A DNA stretch of 64,000 nucleotides from positions 372,001 to 436,000 of the forward strand of contig OZ252296.1 of NCBI GenBank assembly GCA_965250245.1, read 5' to 3'. The notes under the pieces were generated by a model that did no database searches, had not been told where the DNA came from, and saw nothing but the letters and a program-made list of their open reading frames with translations. Source of the stretch: JABDIP01 sp965250245 (GTDB taxonomy: Bacteria; Pseudomonadota; Alphaproteobacteria; DSM-16000; Inquilinaceae). Both the position numbers and the translations under genes were made by a program. Below, one piece after another: positions 15,956-29,241 of this stretch. Numbering within the stretch: the stretch's first letter is position 1; each line of letters starts with the position of its first letter.

Positions 15956-17152
15956 ATGAACATCCACGAATACCAGGCCAAGAGCCTGTTGCGCGAGTAC
16001 GGTGTCGCCGTGCCGCGCGGCGGTGTTGCCTACACCCCGAAGGAAGCCGAGGACGTCGCCAAGGATCTCGGCGGGCCCGTCTGGGTGGTGAAATCCCAGA
16101 TCCATGCCGGCGGCCGCGGCGCCGGTCGCTTCAAGGGCAATGAAGAGGGCAAGGGCGGCGTCCGGGTGGTCAAGTCGACCGAGGATGTGCGCGACCAGGC
16201 CAAGGAGATGCTGGGCCAGGTGCTGGTCACCAAGCAGACCGGCCCGGCCGGCAAGGAGGTCCGCCGCATCTATATCGAGGATGGCTGCGACATCCAGCGC
16301 GAGCTGTACCTCTCCTTCCTGGTCGACCGCGCCACCAGCCGCATCACCGTGATCGCCTCCACCGAGGGCGGCATGGACATTGAGGAGGTGGCCGAGAAGA
16401 CGCCGGAGAAGATCATCACCCTGCCGATCGACCCGGCCACCGGCATGCAGCCCTTCCACGCCCGCCGCATCGCCTTCGCGCTGGGTCTGGAAGGCACCCA
16501 GGTGCGCAGCGCGGTCAAGCTGCTGATGTCGCTCTACAAGGCGTTCACGTCGCTGGATGCCTCGCTGGTCGAGGTCAACCCGCTGGTGGTGACCGGCGCC
16601 GGCGAGGTCATCGCGCTCGACGCCAAGATGAACTTCGACGACAACGCGCTGTTCCGCCACAAGGATTTGGAGGAGTTGCGCGACGAGACCGAGGAGGATC
16701 CGGCCGAGCTGGAGGCTGCCCGGCACGAGCTCAACTACATCAAGCTGGACGGCAGCATCGGCTGCATGGTGAACGGCGCCGGGTTGGCCATGGCGACCAT
16801 GGACATCATCAAGCTCTATGGCGGCGAGCCGGCCAACTTCCTGGATGTCGGCGGCGGCGCCACCCGCGAGCGGGTGACGACGGCCTTCAAGCTGATCCTC
16901 TCCGACGCCAATGTGGAGGGCATCCTGGTCAACATCTTCGGCGGCATCATGCGCTGCGACGTGATCGCCGAGGGCGTGGTGGCGGCGGCGCGGGAGGTCA
17001 GCCTGCACGTGCCGCTGGTGGTCCGGCTGGAAGGCACCAATGTGGAGCTGGGTAAAAAGATCCTGAGCGAATCCGGCCTGCCGATCAAATCGGCCGACAA
17101 TCTGGCCGACGCCGCGGAAAAGATCGTCAAAGCGGTGAAGGAGGCGGCGTAA
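15956..17152 (+). CDS. sucC: Succinyl-CoA ligase (ADP-forming) beta subunit
   Basis: A 398-residue ATP-grasp protein starting MNIHEYQAKSLLREYGVAVP, the canonical family N-terminus. The ATP-grasp region is GRGAGRFKGNEEGKGGVRVV, and the C-terminal CoA-ligase part holds GGGATRERVTTAF and NIFGGIMRCDVIAEGV. With SucD it converts succinyl-CoA to succinate with substrate-level phosphorylation. It overlaps sucD by a single base (TAATG). Confidence 0.98.
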   Translation: MNIHEYQAKSLLREYGVAVPRGGVAYTPKEAEDVAKDLGGPVWVVKSQIHAGGRGAGRFKGNEEGKGGVRVVKSTEDVRDQAKEMLGQVLVTKQTGPAGKEVRRIYIEDGCDIQRELYLSFLVDRATSRITVIASTEGGMDIEEVAEKTPEKIITLPIDPATGMQPFHARRIAFALGLEGTQVRSAVKLLMSLYKAFTSLDASLVEVNPLVVTGAGEVIALDAKMNFDDNALFRHKDLEELRDETEEDPAELEAARHELNYIKLDGSIGCMVNGAGLAMATMDIIKLYGGEPANFLDVGGGATRERVTTAFKLILSDANVEGILVNIFGGIMRCDVIAEGVVAAAREVSLHVPLVVRLEGTNVELGKKILSESGLPIKSADNLADAAEKIVKAVKEAA

Positions 17153-18027
17153 TGGCAGTCCTGGTCAACAGCGACACCAAGGTTATCTGCCAGGGCTTCA
17201 CCGGCGCCCAGGGCACCTTCCATTCCGAGCAGGCGATCGCCTATGGCACCGCCATGGTCGGCGGCGTGACGCCGGGCAAGGGCGGCACCAGCCATCTCGA
17301 CCTGCCGGTGTTCGACACCGTCGCCGAGGCGGTCGCGAAGACCGGCGCCGACGCCACCGCGATCTACGTGCCGCCGCCCTTTGCCGGCGACGCCATCCTG
17401 GAGGCCATCGACGCCGGCATCGCTCTCGTGGTCTGCATCACCGAGGGCATCCCGGTGCTGGACATGGTGCGGGTCAAGCGCGCCCTGGAAGGCTCCGCCA
17501 CCCGGCTGGTCGGCCCGAACTGCCCCGGCGTCATCACGCCGGAACAGTGCAAGATCGGCATCATGCCGGGGCATATCCACCAGCCCGGCAAGATCGGCAT
17601 TGTCAGCCGCTCGGGCACGCTTACATACGAAGCGGTGGCGCAGACCACCGCCGCCGGGCTGGGGCAATCGACCTGCATCGGCATCGGCGGCGATCCGGTC
17701 AACGGCACCAACTTCATCGACTGCCTGGACCTCTTCCTCGGCGATGACGAGACCGAGGCGATCATCATGATCGGCGAGATCGGCGGCAGCGCCGAGGAGG
17801 AAGCCGCGGACTTCCTGAAGCAGTCGAAGGTGAAGAAGCCGGTCGCCGGCTTCATCGCCGGCGTGACGGCGCCGCCGGGTCGGCGCATGGGTCATGCCGG
17901 GGCGATCATCTCCGGCGGCAAGGGCGGCGCGGGCGACAAGATGGAGGCCATGAAGTCGGCCGGCATCCATCTCGCCGACAGCCCGGCCAGCCTTGGCAGC
18001 ACGATGCTGAAGGCATTAAAGGGTTAG
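17152..18027 (+). CDS. sucD: Succinyl-CoA ligase alpha subunit
   Basis: A 291-residue protein with CoA-binding fold (residues 1-125; CQGFTGAQGTFHSEQAIAYG) and the phosphohistidine loop GRRMGHAGAIISGGKGGAGD near residue 247. The length is standard. It is translationally coupled to sucC by a TAATG overlap. A 117-bp gap to sucA follows; the gap holds no gene. Confidence 0.98.
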   Translation: MAVLVNSDTKVICQGFTGAQGTFHSEQAIAYGTAMVGGVTPGKGGTSHLDLPVFDTVAEAVAKTGADATAIYVPPPFAGDAILEAIDAGIALVVCITEGIPVLDMVRVKRALEGSATRLVGPNCPGVITPEQCKIGIMPGHIHQPGKIGIVSRSGTLTYEAVAQTTAAGLGQSTCIGIGGDPVNGTNFIDCLDLFLGDDETEAIIMIGEIGGSAEEEAADFLKQSKVKKPVAGFIAGVTAPPGRRMGHAGAIISGGKGGAGDKMEAMKSAGIHLADSPASLGSTMLKALKG

Positions 18028-18144
18028 TAGGATTGGGGCGACTAGGAGAGTTGTCAGCACCGGCAAGCGCTTGAGCAACGCGGCCGCGTGTCAGGCACCT
18101 GAACGTGGAGGGACGCGGGCAGCACACGCCCGCCCATAGACATC

Positions 18145-21009
<2,865 letters not shown>

Positions 21010-21066
21010 CCGCACCACCGTCCCAACCACGCACCCAAACGGGCCGCAACGCAAAAGGTAACGGCG

Positions 21067-22332
21067 ATGAGCATCGAAATCGTGGTCCCAGCCCTGGGAG
21101 AATCCGTGTCCGAGGCGACGGTCGCGCAATGGCTGAAGCAGGTCGGCGACCCGGTCGCCCGCGACGAGGCGCTGGTCGAGCTTGAGACCGACAAGGTCAC
21201 GCTGGAGGTCAACGCGACAGAGGCCGGCACCCTGTCGGAGATCAAGGTCGAGGCCGGCGACACGGTCGAGGTCGGCGCGGTGCTTGGCGTCTTGGGCGCC
21301 GGCGGTGCCGCGGCGTCACCGGCACCGGCTTCCGAGGCCAAGGCGCCGGCTGAAGAGCCCGCCCCGGCGCCTTCCGCAGGCAACGGTGCGGCGCAGGCCA
21401 TGCCGGCGGCGGCCAAGCTGATCGCGGAAAACAATCTCGACGCCTCGCGGATCAGCGGCACCGGCAAGGATGGCCGCATCACCAAGGGCGACGTTCTGGC
21501 CTTCATGGAAAGCGCCACGACCCCGGCCGTGGCCGCGCCGGTCTCGGTGGCGGCGCCGGACAGCAGTGCCAGTGCCGCGGTGATCGAGGTGCCGGCCTTC
21601 CAGCGTCCGGCGGCCGTCGAGCGCCCCAAGAAGGACCGCGAGGAGCGGGTCCGCATGACCAAGCTGCGCAAGACCATCGCCGCGCGGCTGAAGCAGGCCC
21701 AGAACACCGCCGCCATGCTGACCACCTTCAACGAGGTGGACATGACCAACCTCATGGCGGTGCGCGGCCAGTACAAGGAGAGCTTCGAGAAGAAGCACGG
21801 CATCAAGCTCGGCTTCATGTCCTTCTTCGTGAAGGCCTGCATCGCGGCGCTGAAGGAGCTGCCGGCGGTCAATGCCGAGATCGACGGCGACGAGCTGGTC
21901 TACAAGAACTATTACGACATCGGCGTCGCCGTCAGCACGCCGAACGGGCTGGTCGTGCCGGTGGTGCGCGACGCCGACCAGCTCTCCTTCGCGGAAGTCG
22001 AGTCCGGCATCGCCGATCTCGGCCGCCGGGCCCGCGACGGCAAGCTCTCCATGGCCGAACTGACCGGCGGCACCTTCACGGTCACCAATGGCGGCGTGTT
22101 CGGCTCGCTCTTGTCGACGCCGATCCTCAACCCGCCGCAATCCGGCATCCTGGGCATGCACAAGATCCAGAAGCGTCCCATGGCGATCGGCGACAAGGTC
22201 GAGGTCCGGCCGATGATGTACGTGGCGCTCAGCTACGACCACCGCATCATCGACGGCCGCGAAGCGGTGACCTTCCTGGTCCGCGTCAAGGAATTCATCG
22301 AAGACCCCCAGCGCATCCTGCTCGACGTCTGA
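21067..22332 (+). CDS. sucB: Dihydrolipoyl succinyltransferase (2-oxoglutarate dehydrogenase E2)
   Basis: A 421-residue E2. One lipoyl domain (residues 1-77, lipoylated lysine in ETDKVTLEV), an Ala/Pro linker, an E1/E3-binding domain (~115-150, AAKLIAENNLDASRISGTGK) and a catalytic domain (~190-421) ending with the active-site SYDHRIIDGREAV. The single lipoyl domain and FGSLLSTPILNPPQSGILGM are typical of succinyltransferases. It is the last sucCDAB gene before the palindromic repeat. Confidence 0.98.
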   Translation: MSIEIVVPALGESVSEATVAQWLKQVGDPVARDEALVELETDKVTLEVNATEAGTLSEIKVEAGDTVEVGAVLGVLGAGGAAASPAPASEAKAPAEEPAPAPSAGNGAAQAMPAAAKLIAENNLDASRISGTGKDGRITKGDVLAFMESATTPAVAAPVSVAAPDSSASAAVIEVPAFQRPAAVERPKKDREERVRMTKLRKTIAARLKQAQNTAAMLTTFNEVDMTNLMAVRGQYKESFEKKHGIKLGFMSFFVKACIAALKELPAVNAEIDGDELVYKNYYDIGVAVSTPNGLVVPVVRDADQLSFAEVESGIADLGRRARDGKLSMAELTGGTFTVTNGGVFGSLLSTPILNPPQSGILGMHKIQKRPMAIGDKVEVRPMMYVALSYDHRIIDGREAVTFLVRVKEFIEDPQRILLDV

Positions 22333-22355
22333 CGCAGGCAGGATGGGCATTTTTA

Positions 22356-22502
22356 CCTCTCCCCTTGTGGGAGAGGTCGGATCGCACAGCGATCCGGGTG
22401 AGGGGTCGCGCGGCGTCCGCCGCGCGAAGACATTTGGTCAGACCCCTCACCCTCCCACGGCTTCGCCGCGGGGCCCTCCCTCTCCCACAAGGGGAGAGGG
22501 GT
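22356..22502. repeat. GC-rich palindromic interspersed repeat, copy C
   Basis: Same family as copies at 3671, 8378 and 29094 but rearranged: a short CCTCTCCCC-TTGTGGGAGAGG hairpin comes first, then a GC palindrome (CGCGCGGCG/CGCCGCGCG at 22407-22426), then the CCCCTCACCCTCCCACGG arm. It lies between convergent sucB and the lipoprotein gene. Confidence 0.85.
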
Positions 22503-22535
22503 ACGAACGCGGACCCCTGAGTCCGAGAAAAGGCC

Positions 22536-23666
22536 CTAACTCGCCGCGGCCGCTTCCGGTTCCACGCACGGCCCTGGGCGCCAGTGCGAAGCCCGGCGTT
22601 CGGCCTCCGCGATCTGCTCCGGGGTCAGGCTCTCGCCGAGCCGGGCCATGTCGTCGGCGGCGGAGAGCTCGCCGTTCAGCAGCGCCAGCCGGTACCATTT
22701 GTAGGCCTCGGTCAGGTCGGTCGGGACCGTGCCGTCGGTGTAATAGTCCGCCTCGGCGGCCCAGCCGGCCTGCGCCTGGGCGGCGGCGTGGCCGGCATGG
22801 GCGGCCCGGCACAGCCACGCCCAGCGCTCGTCGCCCTCCGACACCAGCGCCATCCGGTACAGGGTCTCGGTCTGCCAGCGCGGGATGGTGTCCCAGTCAC
22901 CGACCTGCTGGAAATAGACCGCCAGATCGTACAGCGCGTCCTCGTCGCCTTCCCCGGCCAGCGCCGCCAGGTCGTCGAGGTCGTCGGCATCCAGCCCTTG
23001 GAAGGCGGACCCGGAGATGCCGACCAGCGCCACCTGGACGACGTCGTCCGCATGCCGTTCGGAGACCAGCACGCCGACCTCGCGCCCCAGATTGTGGCAG
23101 GTGGTGGAGCGGGTGTAGGGCTCCAGCCAGATCACCGGCACGATGAAGGCGGCCATGATCGTCTTCGCCGAGCCCTTGGCGACGATGGAATCCACCGCCG
23201 CGTCGGAGTCCAGGTCCCACACCGTGGCCTGCAGATCGGTCCATTCCTCGTTCCACAGCGCGCCGGCGCAACCCTGCAGGCTGCAGGACATGCTGCCGTT
23301 CATCTGGGTGCTGACGGACCGGCCGCCGACCGCCACGACGTATTCCACGTCCAGGGTGGCCAGGCGGTCCGCGATGGTCGGGTCGGACAGGATGGTGCCG
23401 ATCGTCGCGGACGGGACCGGCTCGGGGAAGGCGGTGCGCCAGAAGGTGTCGCTGTCGACCACCTCGACGCCCGACTGGCGGGCGACGATGCCGCGCGGCA
23501 CCCCGCAATCGGCCAGCGCCGCGCCGGCCTCCATCACCTGATAGGCGGCCGGGTCGTAGGTCATGCCGGGCACGTTGTCCCCCAGCCGGCCTACATCCAG
23601 CGTGACCGGTGCCGGACAGGCGGCCAGAAGCGGCGCCAACGCCAAGATCAGGAAGCGTATCCTCAC
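22536..23666 (-). CDS. Lipoprotein with C-terminal Sel1-like repeats, function unknown
   Basis: A 376-residue protein. The GTG at 23666 has GGAGGTG upstream and gives a lipoprotein signal (RIRFLILALAPLLAAC, lipobox LAAC at ~residue 17). The middle part is not recognised, although a hydrophobic stretch (TIMAAFIVPVIW) lies at ~residue 190. The C-terminus has Sel1-like TPR repeats (AWLCRAAHAGHAAAQAQAGW, then DLTEAYKWYRLALLNGE). Probably an outer- or inner-membrane anchored periplasmic protein that makes protein contacts. Its position between sucB and lpdA does not imply a TCA role. Confidence 0.75.
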   Translation of the reverse strand: MRIRFLILALAPLLAACPAPVTLDVGRLGDNVPGMTYDPAAYQVMEAGAALADCGVPRGIVARQSGVEVVDSDTFWRTAFPEPVPSATIGTILSDPTIADRLATLDVEYVVAVGGRSVSTQMNGSMSCSLQGCAGALWNEEWTDLQATVWDLDSDAAVDSIVAKGSAKTIMAAFIVPVIWLEPYTRSTTCHNLGREVGVLVSERHADDVVQVALVGISGSAFQGLDADDLDDLAALAGEGDEDALYDLAVYFQQVGDWDTIPRWQTETLYRMALVSEGDERWAWLCRAAHAGHAAAQAQAGWAAEADYYTDGTVPTDLTEAYKWYRLALLNGELSAADDMARLGESLTPEQIAEAERRASHWRPGPCVEPEAAAAS

Positions 23667-23842
23667 AGCACTCTGCACCTCCGCCGTGTGGAAACGATAC
23701 CATAGGAAGCGGTGCGGGGCGGCGGGTGTGAGCGTCGTCACACCCGGCCCCGTTCGGCCAATTTGCCGCATCTGATCTGGATCACGGCGACCGGAGCCGC
23801 GATGCGCGACATTGGCCCGAACCCGGCAATGGGAGAATTGCC

Positions 23843-24361
23843 ATGGCCGATGCCAGACTCCTGGTCGTCTTCCATTCGCGTACCGGAACCACGCGCCGTG
23901 TCGCCCACACGGTGGCGCAGTCGCTTGGGGCCGAGATCGAGGAGATCGCCGACCTGAAGCGCCGGACCGGGCTGTTCGGGATGTTCGGCGCGATCCGCGA
24001 TGCCCTGGGCCGGCGGTCCACGCCGATCGGCGAGCCGGACCGGAACCCGGCCGATTACGACATTGTGATCATCGGCTCCCCGGTCTGGACCGGACGCATG
24101 TCCGCACCCGTCCGCAGCTATCTCGACCGGTTTCGCGGCCGGTTCAAGGCGGTCGCGTTCCTGTGCACCTCGGGCGGCAAGAACGACGAGATCGCCCTGT
24201 TCGCCGAGATGGCCGAAGCCGCGGATTGCACGCCGACGGCGGTCGTCGTGGTGACCGAGACCGAGGTCTCCAAGGGTAGCGCATGGGAGAAGGTGGGGGC
24301 CTTCGAGGACTCGATCATGACGGCGCTCCGCTCTCCGGAAGCGTCTCGCCGCTCCGCTTAG
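23843..24361 (+). CDS. Flavodoxin-family protein
   Basis: A 172-residue protein with the FMN-binding P-loop HSRTGTTRRVAHTVAQSLG (residues ~10-28) and the second FMN loop IIGSPVWTGRMSAPVRSYLD. It resembles the short menaquinone-independent flavodoxin/NAD(P)H-reductase-like group. It lies alone between the lipoprotein and lpdA genes and probably carries electrons to an unidentified partner. The start follows GGGAGAATTGCC. Confidence 0.85.
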   Translation: MADARLLVVFHSRTGTTRRVAHTVAQSLGAEIEEIADLKRRTGLFGMFGAIRDALGRRSTPIGEPDRNPADYDIVIIGSPVWTGRMSAPVRSYLDRFRGRFKAVAFLCTSGGKNDEIALFAEMAEAADCTPTAVVVVTETEVSKGSAWEKVGAFEDSIMTALRSPEASRRSA

Positions 24362-24465
24362 GCTTCGATCCGCCGCCTTCGCCCCTTGTCCGGCCGGTTG
24401 CGTTGCGGCAAGGTGCCTGCGGGCCGGCCGGCCCGCGGAATTCCCGGTGAATCAGGGCTTGGCGG

Positions 24466-25860
<1,395 letters not shown>

Positions 25861-25891
25861 GGCGGTGATCGCCGGGCCCTGAGCGGCCGCC

Positions 25892-27103
25892 GTGAGGTCG
25901 GTCCGCACCCTGGTCGTGGCGTTCTGTGCCGCCGAGGTGCTCGGCATGGCGGCGACGATGACGTTTCCTGCCCTGCTGCCGCAGTTCCTCGCCGAGTGGC
26001 GGATCAGCAACACCGAAGCCGGTTGGATAAACGGCATCTTCTACGCGGGCTATGCGGTCGCGGTCTCGGTGCTGGTCAGCCTGACCGACCGGGTCGATCC
26101 GCGCCGGGTATACATGGCCTGCACTGCCCTGGCGGCGGTGGCGGCGCTTGGCTTCGCATTGTTCGCCCAGGGCCTGTGGTCGGCGGTGGCATTCCGACTG
26201 CTCGGCGGGGTGGCGCTGGCCGGGACCTACATGCCGGGGCTGCGCATCCTGAGCGACCGGCTGAGCGGCCCCGCGGCCGGGCGATATCTCGCCTTCTATA
26301 CGGCCTCCTTCTCGATCGGCAGCGCCTTCAGCGTTCTTCTGGCCGGGTTGGTCGCCGGACCGCTGGATTGGCGATGGGCTTTCGTGGCGGCGGCCGCATG
26401 CCCCGTTCTGGCGTTGGGGCTGGCAGCGTGGGCCGCGCCGACCGATGTCGATGCGGACCGCACGAAACGGGGAGGTGCGCTGCTGGATTTCCGGCCGGTG
26501 CTGCGCAACCGGCCGGCCATGGGCTATGTGCTGGGCTACGCGGTCCATTGCGTCGAGCTGTTCGGGTTCCGCTCCTGGCTGGTCGCATTCCTGACCATTG
26601 CCGCCGTGGCGGTGGGCGGTCCGGGTCAGGCGGAAATCGCCTGGATCGCCACCGTGATCCTGCTGCTGGGCGTGCCGGCCAGCATCCTCGGCAACGAGCT
26701 TGCGACGCGCTTCGACCGGCACCGGGTGATCGCGTTGGTCATGCTGGCGACGGCGCTGGTCGCGTTCGTCGTCGGTTTCCTGCCGGGATGGCCCTTCATA
26801 CTGGTGGTCGCGGTCCTGTCGCTCTACGGCTTCCTGATCATGGCCGACAGCGCGGCGCTGACGGTCGGCGCGGTGACCGCCGCCGACCCGTCGCTGAAGG
26901 GCGCGACGCTGGCAGTGCACGCAATGCTGGGCTTCGGCGGCGCGTTTGTCGGCCCGCTTCTGTTCGGCGCCGTGCTGGACCTGTCGGCCGGCATGCCGTC
27001 AGGCGGCTGGGGTTTCGCCTTCGCCAGCCTGGGTGTTGTGGTGGCCCTGGGACCGCTGGCACTCCGTTGGTCGCGCGTGTCGATCCCACGGGATGCCCGC
27101 TAG
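25892..27103 (+). CDS. Major facilitator superfamily transporter
   Basis: A 403-residue protein with about 12 predicted membrane helices and the MFS loop motif between helices 2 and 3 (VSLTDRVDPRRVYMA). The start is a GTG (MRSVRTLVVAFCAAEVLGMA), 31 bp after lpdA. The substrate is not identifiable; helices 1-2 with CAAEVLGMAATMTFPALLPQ resemble CynX/NNP-type MFS proteins of alphaproteobacteria. The following gene is convergent. Confidence 0.85.
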   Translation: MRSVRTLVVAFCAAEVLGMAATMTFPALLPQFLAEWRISNTEAGWINGIFYAGYAVAVSVLVSLTDRVDPRRVYMACTALAAVAALGFALFAQGLWSAVAFRLLGGVALAGTYMPGLRILSDRLSGPAAGRYLAFYTASFSIGSAFSVLLAGLVAGPLDWRWAFVAAAACPVLALGLAAWAAPTDVDADRTKRGGALLDFRPVLRNRPAMGYVLGYAVHCVELFGFRSWLVAFLTIAAVAVGGPGQAEIAWIATVILLLGVPASILGNELATRFDRHRVIALVMLATALVAFVVGFLPGWPFILVVAVLSLYGFLIMADSAALTVGAVTAADPSLKGATLAVHAMLGFGGAFVGPLLFGAVLDLSAGMPSGGWGFAFASLGVVVALGPLALRWSRVSIPRDAR

Positions 27104-27135
27104 TCCAAGGCGGTCGTTCCCCGACCGGACATCAA

Positions 27136-28125
27136 TCAGCCGAGGCTGTCCCAGTCGCGGATGGTGGTCGTGATGGTCTGCCGTGCATCGGCGATCCGCT
27201 TGGCGCCGGGATCCGGCCGCTCGAGGAACTCCAGCCAGGCGAGGAGATCGACCAGGCGGGCAAGCCGGTGCCAGTCATCGGGCAGGACGCCGCCGCCATC
27301 GGCGAAACCCTGAATGAATCCGGCCTCGAAGGCGGGCCGCAGACCGCGTTGCGGCCGCAGCAGGTTCCCCATATCGAGGATCTGCGGGCCCGCAAAGGCG
27401 AATTCCCAATCGAGCACGGCGGAGACGGCCCAGCCATCGGCCCAGGACGTCACCAGGATGTTGGCGCCGCCGAAATCGGAATGGACCAGCCGCGGCGTGG
27501 GATCGAGGACGTTGAGTTTCGCGGCATGTTCGCGTGCGAAGGCCTGGAATCGATCCGCAAGATCGTCGCCGAGCCGATCGCGGACGAGCGGATTGCCGAG
27601 TTTGTCGCCAACGAAGGTCAGATATCCCGACCTGTCCAGCCTGAACGCCCGCGCAATGCCAAGCCGGTCGTCAAGGAATCCTTGCTGCGGAAAGGTGACC
27701 GTGCCGATGGCAGCCAGCACCATGCCGACGGATCGGCCGAGCCAGGTGAGGTCTGCGTCCGAAGCGCTCGCGGCAATCTTTTCCAACGGCTCGCCATCGA
27801 CCCATTCGAGCACGGCATAGGGATGGCCGGTGGCCGGATTGGACGGCGCGAGATGGAGGAAACGGGCGACGGGGACATGGCCGGCCAGGCGCTCGGCGAT
27901 CGCGGCCTCCTTAGGCGCGCTGTCCGGGTCGCGGACGAAAAGGCGCAGCAGGACCGGGCGGTCGCGGCCGGAGATCGTCACGCGGAAACTGGCATTGGCC
28001 AGCCCGCCGGTCATCCTGTGCACCCTGTCGACGGTGGCGCCGGGGAAGGCCGGCTGGATTAGCGCGGTCGCGGCGGCGGGATCGAGATCGATGTGCGGCG
28101 CGTTGCGCGTCCAGCCTTCCCGCAT
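27136..28125 (-). CDS. Aminoglycoside phosphotransferase (APH)-fold kinase-like protein
   Basis: A 329-residue protein with the APH/choline kinase fold. The Gly-rich loop region is MTGGLANASFRVTI, the catalytic loop is RLVHSDFGGANILV (Asp and Asn in HxDxxxxN, ~residue 220) and the metal-binding Asp is in VLDWEFA. Acts by phosphorylating a small molecule; no substrate can be named. It starts 11 bp after the xerC stop and shares its orientation, probably in the same transcription unit. Confidence 0.85.
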   Translation of the reverse strand: MREGWTRNAPHIDLDPAAATALIQPAFPGATVDRVHRMTGGLANASFRVTISGRDRPVLLRLFVRDPDSAPKEAAIAERLAGHVPVARFLHLAPSNPATGHPYAVLEWVDGEPLEKIAASASDADLTWLGRSVGMVLAAIGTVTFPQQGFLDDRLGIARAFRLDRSGYLTFVGDKLGNPLVRDRLGDDLADRFQAFAREHAAKLNVLDPTPRLVHSDFGGANILVTSWADGWAVSAVLDWEFAFAGPQILDMGNLLRPQRGLRPAFEAGFIQGFADGGGVLPDDWHRLARLVDLLAWLEFLERPDPGAKRIADARQTITTTIRDWDSLG

Positions 28126-28136
28126 CGCCGGCGGCG

Positions 28137-29096
28137 TCAGTCTTCACGCCGGCGGGCGCGGGGATGGGTGTCGCGATGCACGGCGAGCAACTGCTCGACT
28201 TCGACGTCCGTGTAGCGCTGGGTGGTCGACAGCGAGCTGTGGCCGAGCAGCTCCTGGATTGCCCGCAGATCGGCCCCGCCGGCCAGGAGATGGGTCGCGA
28301 AGCTGTGGCGCAGCGCATGTGGCGTCGCCGTGTCCGGCAGGCCCAGCAGGCGGCGCAGGTGGCGCATCTGCCGGTCGGCGACGCCGGGGTTGAGCGGCCC
28401 GCCGCGGGCGCCCACGAACAGCGGGTCATCGCGGCCGAGCGGGTAGGGGCAGGCGGCGACATAGGCCTCCAGCGCCTCGGTAACCGCCGGCAGCACCGGC
28501 ACCATCCGCTGCTTGCGGCCCTTGCCGGTGATCGTCATGGCGCCGTCACGGGGCAGGTCGCGCGGGGTCAGCGACAACGCCTCGGCGATGCGCAGGCCGC
28601 AGCCATAGAGCAGGGTGAACAACGCCGTGTCGCGCTTGCCGATCCAGTCGGAGTCGCTCAACTCCGCTGCCGTCTCCAGGACAGCCGTCGCGTCCTCGGC
28701 GGTCAGCGGCTTTGGCACCGTGCGCGGCAGCTTGGGGCCGCTGAGCCCTGCGACGGCCGGGTTGTGCACGATGCCGCCACGGTCGAGGTGGCGGAAGAAA
28801 TTGCGGATGCCCGACAGACCCCGGGCCCGGCTGGCCGCGCCGGCTCCGCCGGTCGCACGGCGGGCGAGATAGGCGCGGAAATCGGTCAGCGACAGGTCGC
28901 CGAGATCGTTCAGGCTCGGCCGTCGTCCGAGATGGCTGGTGAGGAAGTCCAGGAACCGCGCCACGTCGCCCAGATAGGCCCGGATAGTGTGCTCCGACGC
29001 CCGTTTTTCCGTGGTCAGCCACTGCCGCCAGCCGTCGACCGCCTTGAGCAGGTCCGGCTGCGCCAACACAGTCAGGTCGTCCGATTTGGCGCTCAC
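28137..29096 (-). CDS. xerC: Tyrosine recombinase XerC
   Basis: A 319-residue site-specific recombinase that resolves chromosome dimers with XerD at dif. The N-terminal SAM-like domain (~15-120) precedes the catalytic domain with Arg in GCGLRIAEAL (~175), the ALRHSFATHLLAGG box (HxxR, ~270) and the C-terminal LGHSSLSTTQRYT (nucleophilic Tyr). The GTG at 29096 gives the usual length and has GGGAGGGCGAGGGG upstream, bases supplied by the adjacent palindromic repeat. Longer in-frame starts would translate the repeat. A tandem DUF484 gene precedes it, the standard alphaproteobacterial arrangement. Confidence 0.93.
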   Translation of the reverse strand: MSAKSDDLTVLAQPDLLKAVDGWRQWLTTEKRASEHTIRAYLGDVARFLDFLTSHLGRRPSLNDLGDLSLTDFRAYLARRATGGAGAASRARGLSGIRNFFRHLDRGGIVHNPAVAGLSGPKLPRTVPKPLTAEDATAVLETAAELSDSDWIGKRDTALFTLLYGCGLRIAEALSLTPRDLPRDGAMTITGKGRKQRMVPVLPAVTEALEAYVAACPYPLGRDDPLFVGARGGPLNPGVADRQMRHLRRLLGLPDTATPHALRHSFATHLLAGGADLRAIQELLGHSSLSTTQRYTDVEVEQLLAVHRDTHPRARRRED

Positions 29097-29220
29097 CCCC
29101 TCGCCCTCCCGCTTCGCGGGTCCCTCCCTCTCCCCGAGGAGAGGGTCTCTTCGCGGCGGCCTTTGGTTTCCCTCTCCTTGGGGAGAGGGAGGGGCCCGCA
29201 AAGCGGGAGGGTGAGGGGGA
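29094..29220. repeat. GC-rich palindromic interspersed repeat, copy D
   Basis: Same family as at 3671: arms CACCCCCTCGCCCTCCCGC and GCGGGAGGGTGAGGGGGA with an inner CCTCTCCCC/GGGGAGAGGG pair. It sits between co-directional DUF484 and xerC genes. Its left arm overlaps the xerC start and supplies its Shine-Dalgarno. Confidence 0.9.
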
Positions 29221-29241
29221 GCGCGGCGATGGCCGCTTTGG

